A stretch of 64,000 nucleotides of DNA from a virus. Made by a program: the position numbers and the translations under genes. The stretch covers positions 62,001 to 126,000 of the IMG/VR virus record IMGVR_UViG_3300032285_004073. One strand, written 5' to 3'. The notes under the pieces are model-generated. The model saw only the letters and a list, made by a program, of their open reading frames with translations, did no database searches and was not told the DNA's origin. This document shows, piece after piece, positions 34,072 to 43,001 of the stretch; position 1 is the stretch's first letter; every line of letters starts with the position of its first letter.

Positions 34072-35733
34072 CTAGCTAGGATAATATGGCACCATTCCAA
34101 GATAATAACCGTTAGCATCGTAAATAGGAAATTTGCCTATTGGTCCGCCATTTGGATAACTAGAATAATATGTACATACACCAATATTTCCCATAACTCT
34201 TAAATTGTTTACATAGGTAACATTACATTCACTACCAACCGACATATTACTACCTATAACAAATATATTTTCACCAGAACTAATTGTATTATTACTTCCT
34301 AATATACCGGTATTAGTTGAGAAATGTATATAATTATTTTCTCCTCCTAATATGGTAGACTTATCCCCTCCTGTATGATTATTTTTTCCACCAAGAATAC
34401 TTGAATAAGTGGCTATTATTCTATTTTTTCTTCCACCACCTACAAAAGAATAGTGCCCATAAGCTTCATTATAACATCCGCCTACAACAGCTGAATGTCC
34501 CAACCAGGTTTTATTATATTTTCCCCCTCCGATAAAAGAATAATCTCCTGTAGCAATATTACATCTACCTCCAAATACAGATGAAGCCCAGGTGCAAGCA
34601 ACATTTCCAGCTCCACCTCCTATAGTTGAAAATCTACCATAAGCGGTATTATAGGCTCCACCACTTATAGTTGTTTCATATCCACAAGCATTATTACAAT
34701 AGCCCCCTTGAATAACAGAATATTTTCCGTCATAACAATCACACCCACCTATTATACAATTATATTTACCTCCACCTATTATGCTGCAATTTCTCCAAAT
34801 AGCATTATTTCCTCCACCAATAATAGCAGACCCAGCACCCTCACCAATAGTATTGCACATACCTCCTAATATTATAGATAAAGGATCTGTACATATATTG
34901 TTACAACATCCACCTCCAATATATGAACAATCCGCGTGTGTACAGTTAAAAGCTCCTCCTCCTATAAAAGAGTACCAACCAGAAGCGCTATTAGCTGTTC
35001 CTCCGACAACACTAGAATAATCTCCAGAAACTGTATTACCCCCTCCACCTCCTGCATGTGATGCATATCCCAGAGCACTATTGGTATTGCCACCTGCTAC
35101 AGTAGCAAAACTTATACAAGCCCTGTTATGTGCCCCTCCCCCAACACTAGCAAAATCACCAAAAGTAACATTATTATATCCGCCCGCAATATTAGAATAA
35201 CATCCATCAGCAGTATTAGAGTCCCCTCCTCCTATACTAGCATAATTACAACAGGCTTTATTATAAGATCCTCCTGCTATATTAGATACACGCCCATAAG
35301 TAGTGTTGCGACAACCACCAGATATATTAGAATATTCTACAGAAGCATTATTAGAAGCTCCACCAGCAACATTAGAATAATCGCAAGTAGTATTACCGAA
35401 ACCCCCGGCAATATTAGAATAAATTCCAGAAGCGGTATTAACAACCCCACCTGCAATATTAGAATAACACCCACTAGTTGTGTTGCTTCCATATATTGGT
35501 AATATTCTTGTGTTATCAGCACCATATTTATAAACTATACTACTTAGTCTAGCAAATATAGATCCTGTGATTTTAGTATCTGCTAAAGATGTAATCCAAG
35601 AAGGATTAGAATAAGAATTGTTGGTATAAACATTATTAGATCCTAATAATACACCATTAGCATATACAGCAGTTGCTGCAGAAATAGTACCAAATACAGT
35701 TAATGCTTGAGGTATTTTAAAAGTAAGTGCCAT
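34072..35733 (-). CDS. Repeat-rich, Cys-rich adhesin/tail-fibre tip protein
   Basis: A 553-residue protein. Residues 1-80 form an N-terminal attachment part (MALTFKIPQALTVFGTISAA). About residues 86-495 consist of roughly two dozen 14-16-residue repeats of the type YSxIxGGxxNxAxG, the pattern of left-handed beta-roll (YadA-head-like) fibres. The last 58 residues (after GSNMSVGSEC) form a different tip that ends MVPYYPS. Nearly 30 cysteines are spread through the repeats, which is rare for phage fibres. Likely a trimeric receptor-binding protein. An N-terminal MAL start is shared with the next gene. Confidence 0.82.
   Translation of the reverse strand: MALTFKIPQALTVFGTISAATAVYANGVLLGSNNVYTNNSYSNPSWITSLADTKITGSIFARLSSIVYKYGADNTRILPIYGSNTTSGCYSNIAGGVVNTASGIYSNIAGGFGNTTCDYSNVAGGASNNASVEYSNISGGCRNTTYGRVSNIAGGSYNKACCNYASIGGGDSNTADGCYSNIAGGYNNVTFGDFASVGGGAHNRACISFATVAGGNTNSALGYASHAGGGGGNTVSGDYSSVVGGTANSASGWYSFIGGGAFNCTHADCSYIGGGCCNNICTDPLSIILGGMCNTIGEGAGSAIIGGGNNAIWRNCSIIGGGKYNCIIGGCDCYDGKYSVIQGGYCNNACGYETTISGGAYNTAYGRFSTIGGGAGNVACTWASSVFGGRCNIATGDYSFIGGGKYNKTWLGHSAVVGGCYNEAYGHYSFVGGGRKNRIIATYSSILGGKNNHTGGDKSTILGGENNYIHFSTNTGILGSNNTISSGENIFVIGSNMSVGSECNVTYVNNLRVMGNIGVCTYYSSYPNGGPIGKFPIYDANGYYLGMVPYYPS
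34250..35480. repeat. Degenerate coding repeats of the adhesin
   Basis: About two dozen 42-48-bp units encoding G-G-x-x-N-x-A-x-G-x-Y-S-x-I. Neighbouring units differ at many silent sites, so they are old rather than freshly duplicated. They create a spurious open frame on the plus strand (35128-35502). Confidence 0.75.
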
Positions 35734-35793
35734 AATAATATTTAAGTATATTTACAACCCATTTAGAAGTTAACACTAAACAGGTTGCAAATA

Positions 35794-37482
35794 TTATACT
35801 AAAGTTGAGACTAAAACACTGCCGTAATATAAATTAGAACCCCCAACAAAAGGTACATATATTGATAAAACATTCGTTGTATGGTTTGTAACTATATCAA
35901 TAAAATTTGTATTTAAAATATTAGAAGGGTCTATTACACCATATACCGTACCAACCCAATTGGTAGTTGCTGGATCATAATTAACCAACAATTCAAATAA
36001 AGCCGATGCGGTTCCACCACTAGCTCCCTGAGAAACTCTCACAACGTATTTTGCAGCTTTATAAATTGATGTAGAAAAATTAAAAGTATCTATATATAAT
36101 GATGTACCAGAAGCAGTAGTACCACTATAGACCGCAGAATCAGATTTAGCTGTACCACTATTAATAGTATTTGGAGTCAATGTACCTACAGTAACATCAC
36201 CAAACTGAGCACTGCTATTTGTATTTAAATTTAATTGAGTAGCAATTGCACTAAATGTTACTGCAGCATAATTTACACCGGTACTAGCTGAATTATTACC
36301 AAGTACAGAATAGGCAGTAGTGGCATTGACTAATTTTGGTAATGTTACTGCATTATTAGCAATTGTTAATGGAAGAGTGACTGCAGCGGATCCATTAAAT
36401 GCTTGTGCAGAATCAGTTGTTACGTCGCCAGTAGCTGTAAAGTTACGAGAGGTTTGTAAAGTTGTTGCTGTTGTAGCATTACCAGTATGAGAACCAGATG
36501 TATTAGCAACAAGGGTGTCAATTGTTTTTGTATTTGACGCTACTGAATTTGCACTAGGCTCTGTAACCATACTACTGAAGAGATACCAATTTTTTGTACT
36601 ATTACTTCTTAGTAAACCAGTATGAGCATAAGAACCAGAAACATAATGTCCAGCAAAACCGATGTCTAAAGAATCCGAAGGATTGGATTCTCCCATATAA
36701 ACTATTGGAGCGTTAATTACAAGTTCTCCTTGTACTAATTGTATTGCTGAGCCTCCAAAATATAAACTTCCGGCAACACTAAGATCTTGCCCAACACTAA
36801 CACTTCCAGTAAAATTAGCAGATGCTGCTTGGAATGATGCGGCGGTTGTAACAATACCTGTTCCATTGGGACTTAAAGTAATATTACCATTTGATGCAGT
36901 TGAAATTGTAATACCAGAAGAACCTGTGATATTACCAACGCCTGTTAAATTTCCTATAATATCTTGAGTTCCATTAAATGTTTGTCCCCATAATGTATGA
37001 GAAGTTGTAAGAGATGCAGCACTGCCTGTTGTATTTTGGTTTAATGTTGGAACATCTGATGCTTGAATTGCAGACATTGTTACATTTGTACCATTACCTC
37101 TTAAATAATAAGTATTTGTTGTTGCACCTGCTAAAGCATTAATAGCACCTTGAGCTGTAGTAGCACCCGTGCCACCATATCCTAAACCGATTGTATTACC
37201 ATTCCATGTACCAGAAGCAATTGTACCAACTGTTGTTAAACTGGAACTACCAGCAAGCGGAGACGCTCCAATTGTATTATAAGATACAGTTTTCGCAGAA
37301 GACCCATCAAATGTTAAACCCGATGCTCCACCACTACCTCCATTGTTAAAGGTAATTGCATTTGGAGTCGCAGCACCAGCACCAGCAGCTGCAAATATAC
37401 TTGTAAGATTAGTGCCAGCAGATAGTATATTTCCTAAAGTGTTAAAATTATTTTTAACTAAGAAAGTTTGATTTAAAGCCAT
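35794..37482 (-). CDS. Tail-fibre protein
   Basis: A 562-residue Ala/Gly/Thr/Asn-rich fibre. The region LGYGGTGATTAQGAINAL (about 99-116) is a widespread phage tail-fibre repeat, LTTSHTLWGQTFNGTQDIIG (about 157-176) is another, and a head-on TG-rich central shaft follows. The C-terminal 120 residues (about 440-562) lose the repeat and probably form the tip. No chaperone domain (S74) is visible. It shares its MALNQTFLVKNNFNTLG N-terminus style with the adhesin gene, suggesting a common attachment site. A CATAAATA late box precedes it. Confidence 0.85.
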   Translation of the reverse strand: MALNQTFLVKNNFNTLGNILSAGTNLTSIFAAAGAGAATPNAITFNNGGSGGASGLTFDGSSAKTVSYNTIGASPLAGSSSLTTVGTIASGTWNGNTIGLGYGGTGATTAQGAINALAGATTNTYYLRGNGTNVTMSAIQASDVPTLNQNTTGSAASLTTSHTLWGQTFNGTQDIIGNLTGVGNITGSSGITISTASNGNITLSPNGTGIVTTAASFQAASANFTGSVSVGQDLSVAGSLYFGGSAIQLVQGELVINAPIVYMGESNPSDSLDIGFAGHYVSGSYAHTGLLRSNSTKNWYLFSSMVTEPSANSVASNTKTIDTLVANTSGSHTGNATTATTLQTSRNFTATGDVTTDSAQAFNGSAAVTLPLTIANNAVTLPKLVNATTAYSVLGNNSASTGVNYAAVTFSAIATQLNLNTNSSAQFGDVTVGTLTPNTINSGTAKSDSAVYSGTTASGTSLYIDTFNFSTSIYKAAKYVVRVSQGASGGTASALFELLVNYDPATTNWVGTVYGVIDPSNILNTNFIDIVTNHTTNVLSIYVPFVGGSNLYYGSVLVSTLV

Positions 37483-37491
37483 ATATGTATA

Positions 37492-37499
37492 TATTTATG
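37492..37499 (-). promoter_or_regulatory. Late-type promoter CATAAATA
   Basis: Minus-strand CATAAATA, 9 nt before the tail-fibre ATG at 37482. It matches the late-box family of this window. Confidence 0.45.
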
Positions 37500-37515
37500 T
37501 ATTAAAAGGTCTTAA

Positions 37516-38508
37516 TTATGATTTATAATGATTAGTTCTTAAACCCTTTATAATAAGGTAATCTGTATTGTTATTGTTATGTTCTGCTATATAATTTATA
37601 TATAAATATAATATACCAGCACTTACCTGTACACTATAACCTAATACGTTATTAAGATCATTGATTTGCCCGTATTCACTTACAACCCCATTTTGGTTAA
37701 TCGTAGACCCTACCACATTTAATTCAGAATAATATATACTTTGATCAAAATTTGTTCCCACCTGCAATGTATATTTTGATGTAGCAAAATCAGATAAGAA
37801 AAAATGATCAACAATCATAGAATTACCAGAAGATAAAGGCACAGTAACGTATATAGGAGAAAACGGATTTGCATTTATTTCTAAATAATGATCTGGATTA
37901 GATGTATCAGTTCCAGCAAATGTATAAACTTTCCCATTATATAAGGTAACATTAAAACCTTTAGCTAAACCACTTGGATGTGAAGCGGCAAATTCTTTAA
38001 TAGTAGTATAAACATTCGAAGCGGATATATTGGAATAAGATAAGCTTGAAAGTGAAACTGTATTAGAATTAGATATACTTAAATTATTAGTTACATTATC
38101 AAAATTTAATGTTTGTGTAGCAACAGTTTGCCAATTAGCGCTCAGAGTGTTTACACTATTATAAACAGAATTCCAATTACCACTTAAATTATTAACTATA
38201 AATGAAACACTATCCCAATTTCCGTATTTTGTTAATATAAAATTATTTAAAACATTAAACGCAGAAAGATCTGCCTTTAATAATAGGGCTGTTAAAGTAG
38301 CATGAGAAATGGGTTTATTATAATCACTGGTGTTATTAACTAAACCCAAACCCAAATCATTAGGTGTTAAAACAACAATACCGATTTTTCCATTAACACT
38401 TAAAACAGCTGTTCCCTGGTTAACAAAAATTTGATCATTTGTAGTGTTTTGATTTATATTTAAAAATTGACCATTTACAATTTCATTTATGGTTATCTGA
38501 TCACTCAT
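37516..38508 (-). CDS. Fibre/baseplate-associated structural protein
   Basis: A 330-residue protein. The N-terminal part contains SVNGKIGIVVLTPNDLGLG and VNNTSDYNKPIS (about 34-70), the short repeat seen at the base of many phage fibres. A central NWxSVxxxVNxLSxNW pattern (about 105-160) looks like a trimeric coiled/triple-helical neck. The C-terminal 150 residues are beta-rich (LSSGNSMIVDHFFLSDF). No enzyme motif. It is followed by a short BppU-like gene, so the two may form one module. Confidence 0.72.
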   Translation of the reverse strand: MSDQITINEIVNGQFLNINQNTTNDQIFVNQGTAVLSVNGKIGIVVLTPNDLGLGLVNNTSDYNKPISHATLTALLLKADLSAFNVLNNFILTKYGNWDSVSFIVNNLSGNWNSVYNSVNTLSANWQTVATQTLNFDNVTNNLSISNSNTVSLSSLSYSNISASNVYTTIKEFAASHPSGLAKGFNVTLYNGKVYTFAGTDTSNPDHYLEINANPFSPIYVTVPLSSGNSMIVDHFFLSDFATSKYTLQVGTNFDQSIYYSELNVVGSTINQNGVVSEYGQINDLNNVLGYSVQVSAGILYLYINYIAEHNNNNTDYLIIKGLRTNHYKS

Positions 38509-38512
38509 TTTA

Positions 38513-38851
38513 TCATGTGTATTTAACTACTGGCCAAATTCCAGTTACAAAAGTATCTTTTTGTCCGGAAGATAATGTTACTTTTATTGTATAAACGTAA
38601 TTTGCTGGAGGTATATCTACTATTTGTGGTGGTACCACAATTATTCCTGCTGATGCAGGTTGAGAAATAACCATAGTACCATTTGAAGTACTAAAAAAAG
38701 CAACTGTAGGAGCATCTAATTGAAATTTTACTTTCATTTCAGCATAAGCACCTGTAAGATCCAATGCTGAATTATCTCTAGTTATCGTAACTCCGCTTAT
38801 ACCATTCCAAGTATCTCCCGCTATATATTGAGATAAATTATACGTTTCCAT
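38513..38851 (-). CDS. BppU-like N-terminal-domain protein, 112 residues
   Basis: A beta-sandwich-type small protein: AGDTWNGISGVTITRDNSAL followed by DLTGAYAEMKVKF (about 12-44) is the recurring start of phage baseplate upper protein/BppU N-terminal domains, and IPPANYVYTIKVTLSSG closes the fold. It probably anchors a fibre to the baseplate or to another protein. A GATAAATA box lies 7 nt before the ATG. Confidence 0.68.
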   Translation of the reverse strand: METYNLSQYIAGDTWNGISGVTITRDNSALDLTGAYAEMKVKFQLDAPTVAFFSTSNGTMVISQPASAGIIVVPPQIVDIPPANYVYTIKVTLSSGQKDTFVTGIWPVVKYT

Positions 38852-38858
38852 TACGTAA

Positions 38859-38866
38859 TATTTATC
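38859..38866 (-). promoter_or_regulatory. Late-type promoter GATAAATA
   Basis: Minus-strand GATAAATA, 7 nt before the ATG of the BppU-like gene. Confidence 0.45.
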
Positions 38867-38889
38867 CTTATAGAAACTTTATTTTACTT

Positions 38890-40755
38890 TTAAGTTTCTG
38901 GTGGTGTTTCTGGAGTATTAGGGGCTGGAGTTGCTTCTGGTGTACCTTCACCTGTCTCTGGAGTTTCTGGTGTCTCTGGAGTTTCTGGTGTTTCAGGTGT
39001 TGTTTGGCCAAATTCCGGAATTTCTGAAGATGTTGAGCCACCTCCTCCTTCACCGCCTTCACCACCACTATTTTCCACATTAGCAGCGGTAGCTTCTGCA
39101 GCTTCTAAATGTTCTCTCCAATTAGGACCATTAGATTCAATTTGACTTAATTCCCAATTAAGAGCCGCATCTTTGCGCAACCATTCCATGTTTTCTGAAA
39201 TTTTAGCATCAGAATAATCGAGATAATGACGCTGTGCAAACGTATTAGAAATGCTTTCATTATTACTCAAATCACTAAAATTCTTTTGTTTTAATTCAAA
39301 AAGTTGTTGTTGACGTATAGCAAAGAAATTAGAAGGAGGATTGAAATCTAAATTAATATAAGACTCATGCAACCTTAATTCTTTCCACCAACCTCTTAAT
39401 TTTAAATGTGATACGAAAGCATTCTTTAATCCTTGTGCAAATTGATATTGCAAAGAAATAATAAATTTAGCAAAACGTAATTCTTCTCTAAGAATTTCCG
39501 ATCCGTCCTTAAACGGTTCATTGGGATTAAGTCTTGTAAGAGGTACTTTAAGACTCTTGTATAATTTATTAACAAAATACATTAAATCATCCAATTGACC
39601 TAAATTTTGACCTCCTTGCATTACCTCAACATCAGAACCCACTTCTCCGTTTCTTCTTGCAAACCAATAACCATCCAACATAGATTGTGGATTATATATA
39701 TTACCTGTTTTACTCGATGAAGAAGTGTCTTCATAAGTTTGTTTAGACCAAAATTGTTGCATAAGCTGTTTGAGATAAGCTTCTGCTTTTGCTGGAGGCA
39801 TATTACCCACATCAATTTTAAATTTAAGACGCTCCGGAGCTCTAACTAATCTATAGATAATAATAGAATCTTCCAATAATGATAATTGTTTGTATGCTCT
39901 ACGACAATTCTCTAAAAAGGGAATACGAATAGACATATCTTCATTCCACATACCAGAATTAATATAGGTAACCTGATTCCCTTGCAGAGTTAATATTTGC
40001 ATATGCAACGAATTAGTTTGACTAACGTTGCTTTGTTGTTGTGAAAGAGCTCCAGCAGGATTATTCAAGAGACTTGTAGGCTTCTGAAAAATAAAATTTT
40101 CTATAACATTATTTTGTACATTATCATAAACTGGATTAATAAGTTCTCCTGGAATGTTAAGAACACCTATAATACCATAATCCTTCTTTTCATTATGAGT
40201 TATATTTTCAAAAAATACTTCACCTTCTGTTAATAATTGTCTGCAATACCCTCTACCCTTATGTTCTAGATCGTAAATATTGATAAATTTAGCAAATTCT
40301 TTTCTTAATTCATTTTTTTCTTCTTGTGATAAATTTGCAAAAGTAGAAAATCTTAAATGAACAATTTCATGATTTTCATCCTTAACAATGAATTCATCAC
40401 AAATTTCATCCAAACAATCTGCCACTTCAGCAAAGGCACCCATTCGACGATATTCAGCCAGGCGTCGTGTTTTGTCAGTATCTACATTAGCATAGATATA
40501 ACGATGATAAGCTTGGTCTGAACCAAATTTACCCGGTTGATAATAATCTGCATTTAAAGCTGGGCCCGTAATAACCGACTGCTGCATTAATCTAAGATCA
40601 GTTCTTTTTGCTAAACGATCAAAAAGTTCATATTTAGGATTGCCCTGATCTGCACTAACAGCTCCTGCCACGTAAGGTAATCTTTGTAAAATTGAAGCTA
40701 CGAAATTTCTACTAGCATCTGGAACTCTATTTGCTGTTGGAAGAAGGTCTGCCAT
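38890..40755 (-). CDS. 20: Portal vertex protein (gp20)
   Basis: The 12-mer portal through which DNA enters the head, 621 residues. YRRMGAFAEVADCLDEICDE (about 102-121) followed by FIVKDENHEIV is the highly conserved gp20 segment used for T4-like phage typing, and LNPNEPFKDGSEILREELRF (about 408-427) matches the gp20 crown/clip region. The last 40 residues are a Pro-Glu-Thr repeat (TPETPETPETPETGEGTPEA) absent from T4. In T4 gene 20 lies beside 21-23; here it is on the other strand, some 14 kb from them, after the fibre genes. Confidence 0.95.
   Translation of the reverse strand: MADLLPTANRVPDASRNFVASILQRLPYVAGAVSADQGNPKYELFDRLAKRTDLRLMQQSVITGPALNADYYQPGKFGSDQAYHRYIYANVDTDKTRRLAEYRRMGAFAEVADCLDEICDEFIVKDENHEIVHLRFSTFANLSQEEKNELRKEFAKFINIYDLEHKGRGYCRQLLTEGEVFFENITHNEKKDYGIIGVLNIPGELINPVYDNVQNNVIENFIFQKPTSLLNNPAGALSQQQSNVSQTNSLHMQILTLQGNQVTYINSGMWNEDMSIRIPFLENCRRAYKQLSLLEDSIIIYRLVRAPERLKFKIDVGNMPPAKAEAYLKQLMQQFWSKQTYEDTSSSSKTGNIYNPQSMLDGYWFARRNGEVGSDVEVMQGGQNLGQLDDLMYFVNKLYKSLKVPLTRLNPNEPFKDGSEILREELRFAKFIISLQYQFAQGLKNAFVSHLKLRGWWKELRLHESYINLDFNPPSNFFAIRQQQLFELKQKNFSDLSNNESISNTFAQRHYLDYSDAKISENMEWLRKDAALNWELSQIESNGPNWREHLEAAEATAANVENSGGEGGEGGGGSTSSEIPEFGQTTPETPETPETPETPETGEGTPEATPAPNTPETPPET
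38893..39006. repeat. Pro-Glu-Thr codon repeat at the 3' end of gene 20
   Basis: Short 9-bp units (encoding T-P-E or P-E-T) repeated in tandem, then degraded copies up to the stop codon. They make a disordered acidic tail on the portal protein. Confidence 0.7.
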
Positions 40756-40767
40756 GATATTATAATT

Positions 40768-40775
40768 TATTTATT
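40768..40775 (-). promoter_or_regulatory. Late-type promoter AATAAATA for gene 20
   Basis: Minus-strand AATAAATA, 12 nt before the portal ATG. It lies in the 101-bp divergent gap between gene 20 and the 40857 gene. Confidence 0.45.
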
Positions 40776-40840
40776 ATAGTTTACTTACTATCAACCATCA
40801 ACTTATTATATAAAATAGTTTAAAAATACAAATTTTAACC

Positions 40841-40848
40841 CTAAATAA
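40841..40848 (+). promoter_or_regulatory. Late-type promoter CTAAATAA
   Basis: Plus-strand CTAAATAA, 8 nt before the ATG at 40857. Its context TAAATAAATTATA is nearly the same as that of the diverging gene 20 promoter. Confidence 0.42.
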
Positions 40849-40856
40849 ATTATATT

Positions 40857-41189
40857 ATGAGTAAATTTTTAGATTTAGTTTATGCAACCCATCCTTTATT
40901 AAAGGAAGAAGACGAAACAAATATTGATAAGGTTGATGAACCCCTCCCTACATCAAGCAAAGAAGATTCAGCACTTCCTTCACCTAAAGATAAATCCACA
41001 GAAGTTCAATTAGTAGGATTAGCTAAGACTGCTTTATTCATTGATAAATCTCATTTAGAAGAGAGTAATCCATCAGCTCGTACTATTATTAACAGAATAT
41101 CTCAAATAGATCCTATAGATATTACTAATGTAGATCAAGTACAAAAGTTATTAGAAGAATTAATAGCTCTGGTAGAAATGCCATCGTAA
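40857..41189 (+). CDS. Small hypothetical protein, 110 residues (MSKF-type N-terminus)
   Basis: Starts MSKFLDLVYATHPLLKEED, one of several N-terminal helices of the MSxKFxxLV kind in this window. An acidic, Pro/Ser-rich linker follows (about 20-50), then a helical C-terminal part (about 75-110, VDQVQKLLEELIALV). LKE at 15-17 fits the (L/I)-x-E rule for prohead-protease cleavage. It has a late-type promoter. Possibly an internal head protein; unproven. Confidence 0.65.
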   Translation: MSKFLDLVYATHPLLKEEDETNIDKVDEPLPTSSKEDSALPSPKDKSTEVQLVGLAKTALFIDKSHLEESNPSARTIINRISQIDPIDITNVDQVQKLLEELIALVEMPS

Positions 41190-41206
41190 TATAGTTGATA
41201 TTAATA

Positions 41207-41225
41207 CCTACTACCATAAAGTAGG
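41207..41225 (+). promoter_or_regulatory. Hairpin directly before a start codon
   Basis: CCTACT (41207-41212) pairs with AGTAGG (41220-41225) around a 7-nt loop, ending 2 nt before the ATG at 41228. There is no T tract, so it is not a terminator. It could affect translation of the following gene. Confidence 0.3.
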
Positions 41226-41227
41226 GT

Positions 41228-41503
41228 ATGACCGAAAAGGTTTATAATCTTAATAATTTAACTCAAAACCAAATTAAATTAATTCTTGAAGCTTTGCTTT
41301 ATGCTGGTTCTGTCGACATTAACAGTGCCTGGTATAAAGAAGAAATAGAAAATATGGTTGATTTGGCTATTGATATTAGAAAAATTTCTTCTAATATTCC
41401 TTTAGAAAGTATATACGCCTTTGAAGAAGAATATTTTGATTCAACTACTAAAAAAATTGTTGAATTCTTTCCAGAGATTTTATATAATAAACCAAATTTA
41501 TGA
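41228..41503 (+). CDS. Small hypothetical protein, 91 residues
   Basis: Not recognised. Acidic and helical, with LTQNQIKLILEALLYAGSVD near the N-terminus. Similar short phage proteins with an N-terminal L-x-x-x-Q-x-x-x-I-x-x-A-L-L pattern exist but carry no function I can name. Its stop overlaps the ATG of the P-loop kinase gene (ATGA), so the two are co-translated. Confidence 0.6.
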   Translation: MTEKVYNLNNLTQNQIKLILEALLYAGSVDINSAWYKEEIENMVDLAIDIRKISSNIPLESIYAFEEEYFDSTTKKIVEFFPEILYNKPNL

Positions 41504-42132
41504 AAATAGCTGTTTCAGGTGCTCAAAATACTGGTAAGTCAACTTATATTAAAGACTTTTTAAAAAAATGGACCATGTATGAAACTCCTAAAGAATCCTA
41601 CAGAGATCTTCTTAAGGAAAAAAATTTACCTCATAGTACAGAAGGCAATGAAGAATCTCAAAGAATTATATTAGATTTTCTTATTGATCAGTGTCAAAAA
41701 TATTCTAAAGAAGATAATGTAATTTTTGATAGATGTGTATTAGATAATTTAGCATATTCATCTTGGTTAAATCTTAATGGAAAGGTTTCTGATAAATTTC
41801 TAGATGAATCTAGAATTATTGTAAGAGAAACATTAAGCATGTTTGATATTGTTTTCTTTGTACCTTTAACTAAAGTAGCCCCTATTGATATAGAAGAAGA
41901 TGGATTAAGAAACACAGACCCTGTGTTTAGAGAAGAAATTGATAATATCTTTAAAGTATTTGAACAATCTTACCATCAAGGTGATGGGAGAGTGTTTCCT
42001 AAAAATGACAGTCCTCCTATTATAGAAATTTATGGTAATCCAGAACAAAGAATAATGCTTACAAGTCTTTATATCAATGAAGACGGTAAACAATACGGTG
42101 AAGAAGAAACTTTAATTAAGCCCGCCTTCTAG
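41500..42132 (+). CDS. P-loop kinase/ATPase (AAA_28/NadR-like)
   Basis: A 210-residue nucleoside-kinase-type protein. Walker A is VSGAQNTGKST (about 5-15), FDRCVLDNLAYSSWL (about 76-90) has the D-R pair that binds the substrate phosphate in such kinases, and IVFFVPLTKVAPI (about 117-129) ends the core. Its closest relative in the window is the protein at 56295-56840, with the same order of motifs. T4-like phages use such folds as nucleotide or cofactor kinases; the substrate is unknown. Confidence 0.75.
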   Translation: MKIAVSGAQNTGKSTYIKDFLKKWTMYETPKESYRDLLKEKNLPHSTEGNEESQRIILDFLIDQCQKYSKEDNVIFDRCVLDNLAYSSWLNLNGKVSDKFLDESRIIVRETLSMFDIVFFVPLTKVAPIDIEEDGLRNTDPVFREEIDNIFKVFEQSYHQGDGRVFPKNDSPPIIEIYGNPEQRIMLTSLYINEDGKQYGEEETLIKPAF

Positions 42133-42145
42133 GTAAGTAAAAGAA

Positions 42146-42970
42146 ATGTCTAAATTTAATCTTCTTGTAGAAAATATCTTAACCGATCTTAATGAGGGTC
42201 GTATCCCTAAATCTGCTCAATATTCTAATATTGAAATAGATGCATCTTCATTTGCTTCTAAATTAGAAGCAGGAGACATGAATGAATTTATTGAAGCATG
42301 GTCTTCCAAAAAATGGCTTGGCGGATTGTCTCAAGAAAGAATTAAAGACATTCTTAAAAATATAGCAGACGATTTAACAGAATATCCCCCACGTTCATTT
42401 ACAGAACTTTGGTCTCAAATTGAAACTAAAGTCAGAGATGCTATTCCTACACGCAAAGATCTTGTAGAAAAAATTACAAGACAGATTTCCAATCTATTAA
42501 CTAATCCAGCATTTGGATTGACAAAAACAGTAGAAGCTCCAGCTGCAACAGAACATGAAGGTGAAAAGGAAGAAACTTCAAAGACAGTAACAGATGAAAG
42601 TGAACTTTCAGAAGTTGCAGAAAAAACTTTGGAATATATTCGCCAAGCAGAGGAACCTTCGGAGGAAAGTGATGTTGTAAAATATATTACAAGTTCTTTC
42701 GGAAAAGAAGAAAATGAAGCAAATGATGTTATTAAAGAATTAATTGCTAAGAAATTAGTAGAAAAACAAGGTAATACATTGGTTGCCAAAGAAGAAGAAG
42801 GCGGAGCTATCTTGGATACAGACGAGGAACCAGAAGAAACAGGTGACCCAGTACATGATGCCGAATTACGCAGATCCAGAGCATTAGAATATGATCCAGA
42901 TGTAGAAGCTGCTTATAGAGAGTATCTCTCTACGGATTATTCTTCCGATAATTATAACTACAACGATTGA
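42146..42970 (+). CDS. Hypothetical protein, 274 residues (MSKF-type N-terminus)
   Basis: Begins MSKFNLLVENILTDLNEGR, again of the MSxKFxxLVExIL type, with candidate prohead-protease sites LVE and LNE. Residues 35-130 are helical. An acidic stretch (about 132-160) leads to a winged-helix-like block (about 170-222, VVKYITSSFGKEENEANDVI, then KELIAKKLVEKQG) and an acidic tail ending YNYND. It could be a DNA-associated head protein, but the function is not established. Confidence 0.65.
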   Translation: MSKFNLLVENILTDLNEGRIPKSAQYSNIEIDASSFASKLEAGDMNEFIEAWSSKKWLGGLSQERIKDILKNIADDLTEYPPRSFTELWSQIETKVRDAIPTRKDLVEKITRQISNLLTNPAFGLTKTVEAPAATEHEGEKEETSKTVTDESELSEVAEKTLEYIRQAEEPSEESDVVKYITSSFGKEENEANDVIKELIAKKLVEKQGNTLVAKEEEGGAILDTDEEPEETGDPVHDAELRRSRALEYDPDVEAAYREYLSTDYSSDNYNYND

Positions 42971-42995
42971 TATTCCGTTTAATTTATAATATAAT
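42967..42995 (+). promoter_or_regulatory. sigma70-type promoter for the primase gene
   Basis: Plus-strand TTGATA (42967-42972), 17-nt spacer, TATAAT (42990-42995), 6 nt before the GTG start at 43002. With this spacing the first transcribed base would be at the start codon. Confidence 0.5.
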
Positions 42996-43001
42996 ATACA
43001 G

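Noticed and set aside
34250-35480. Regular repeats resembling a CRISPR array
   Set aside because: The units are coding, degenerate at silent sites and without spacers; they encode beta-roll repeats.
35128-35502. Long plus-strand reading frame in the adhesin region
   Set aside because: It is the complement of the periodic Gly-Gly-Asn repeat; the amino-acid sequence is low-complexity Ile/Ser/Thr and the minus-strand gene explains the region fully.
42415-42789. Minus-strand frame opposite the 42146 gene
   Set aside because: Low-complexity shadow of a Glu/Lys-rich coding region; no promoter and no family resemblance.
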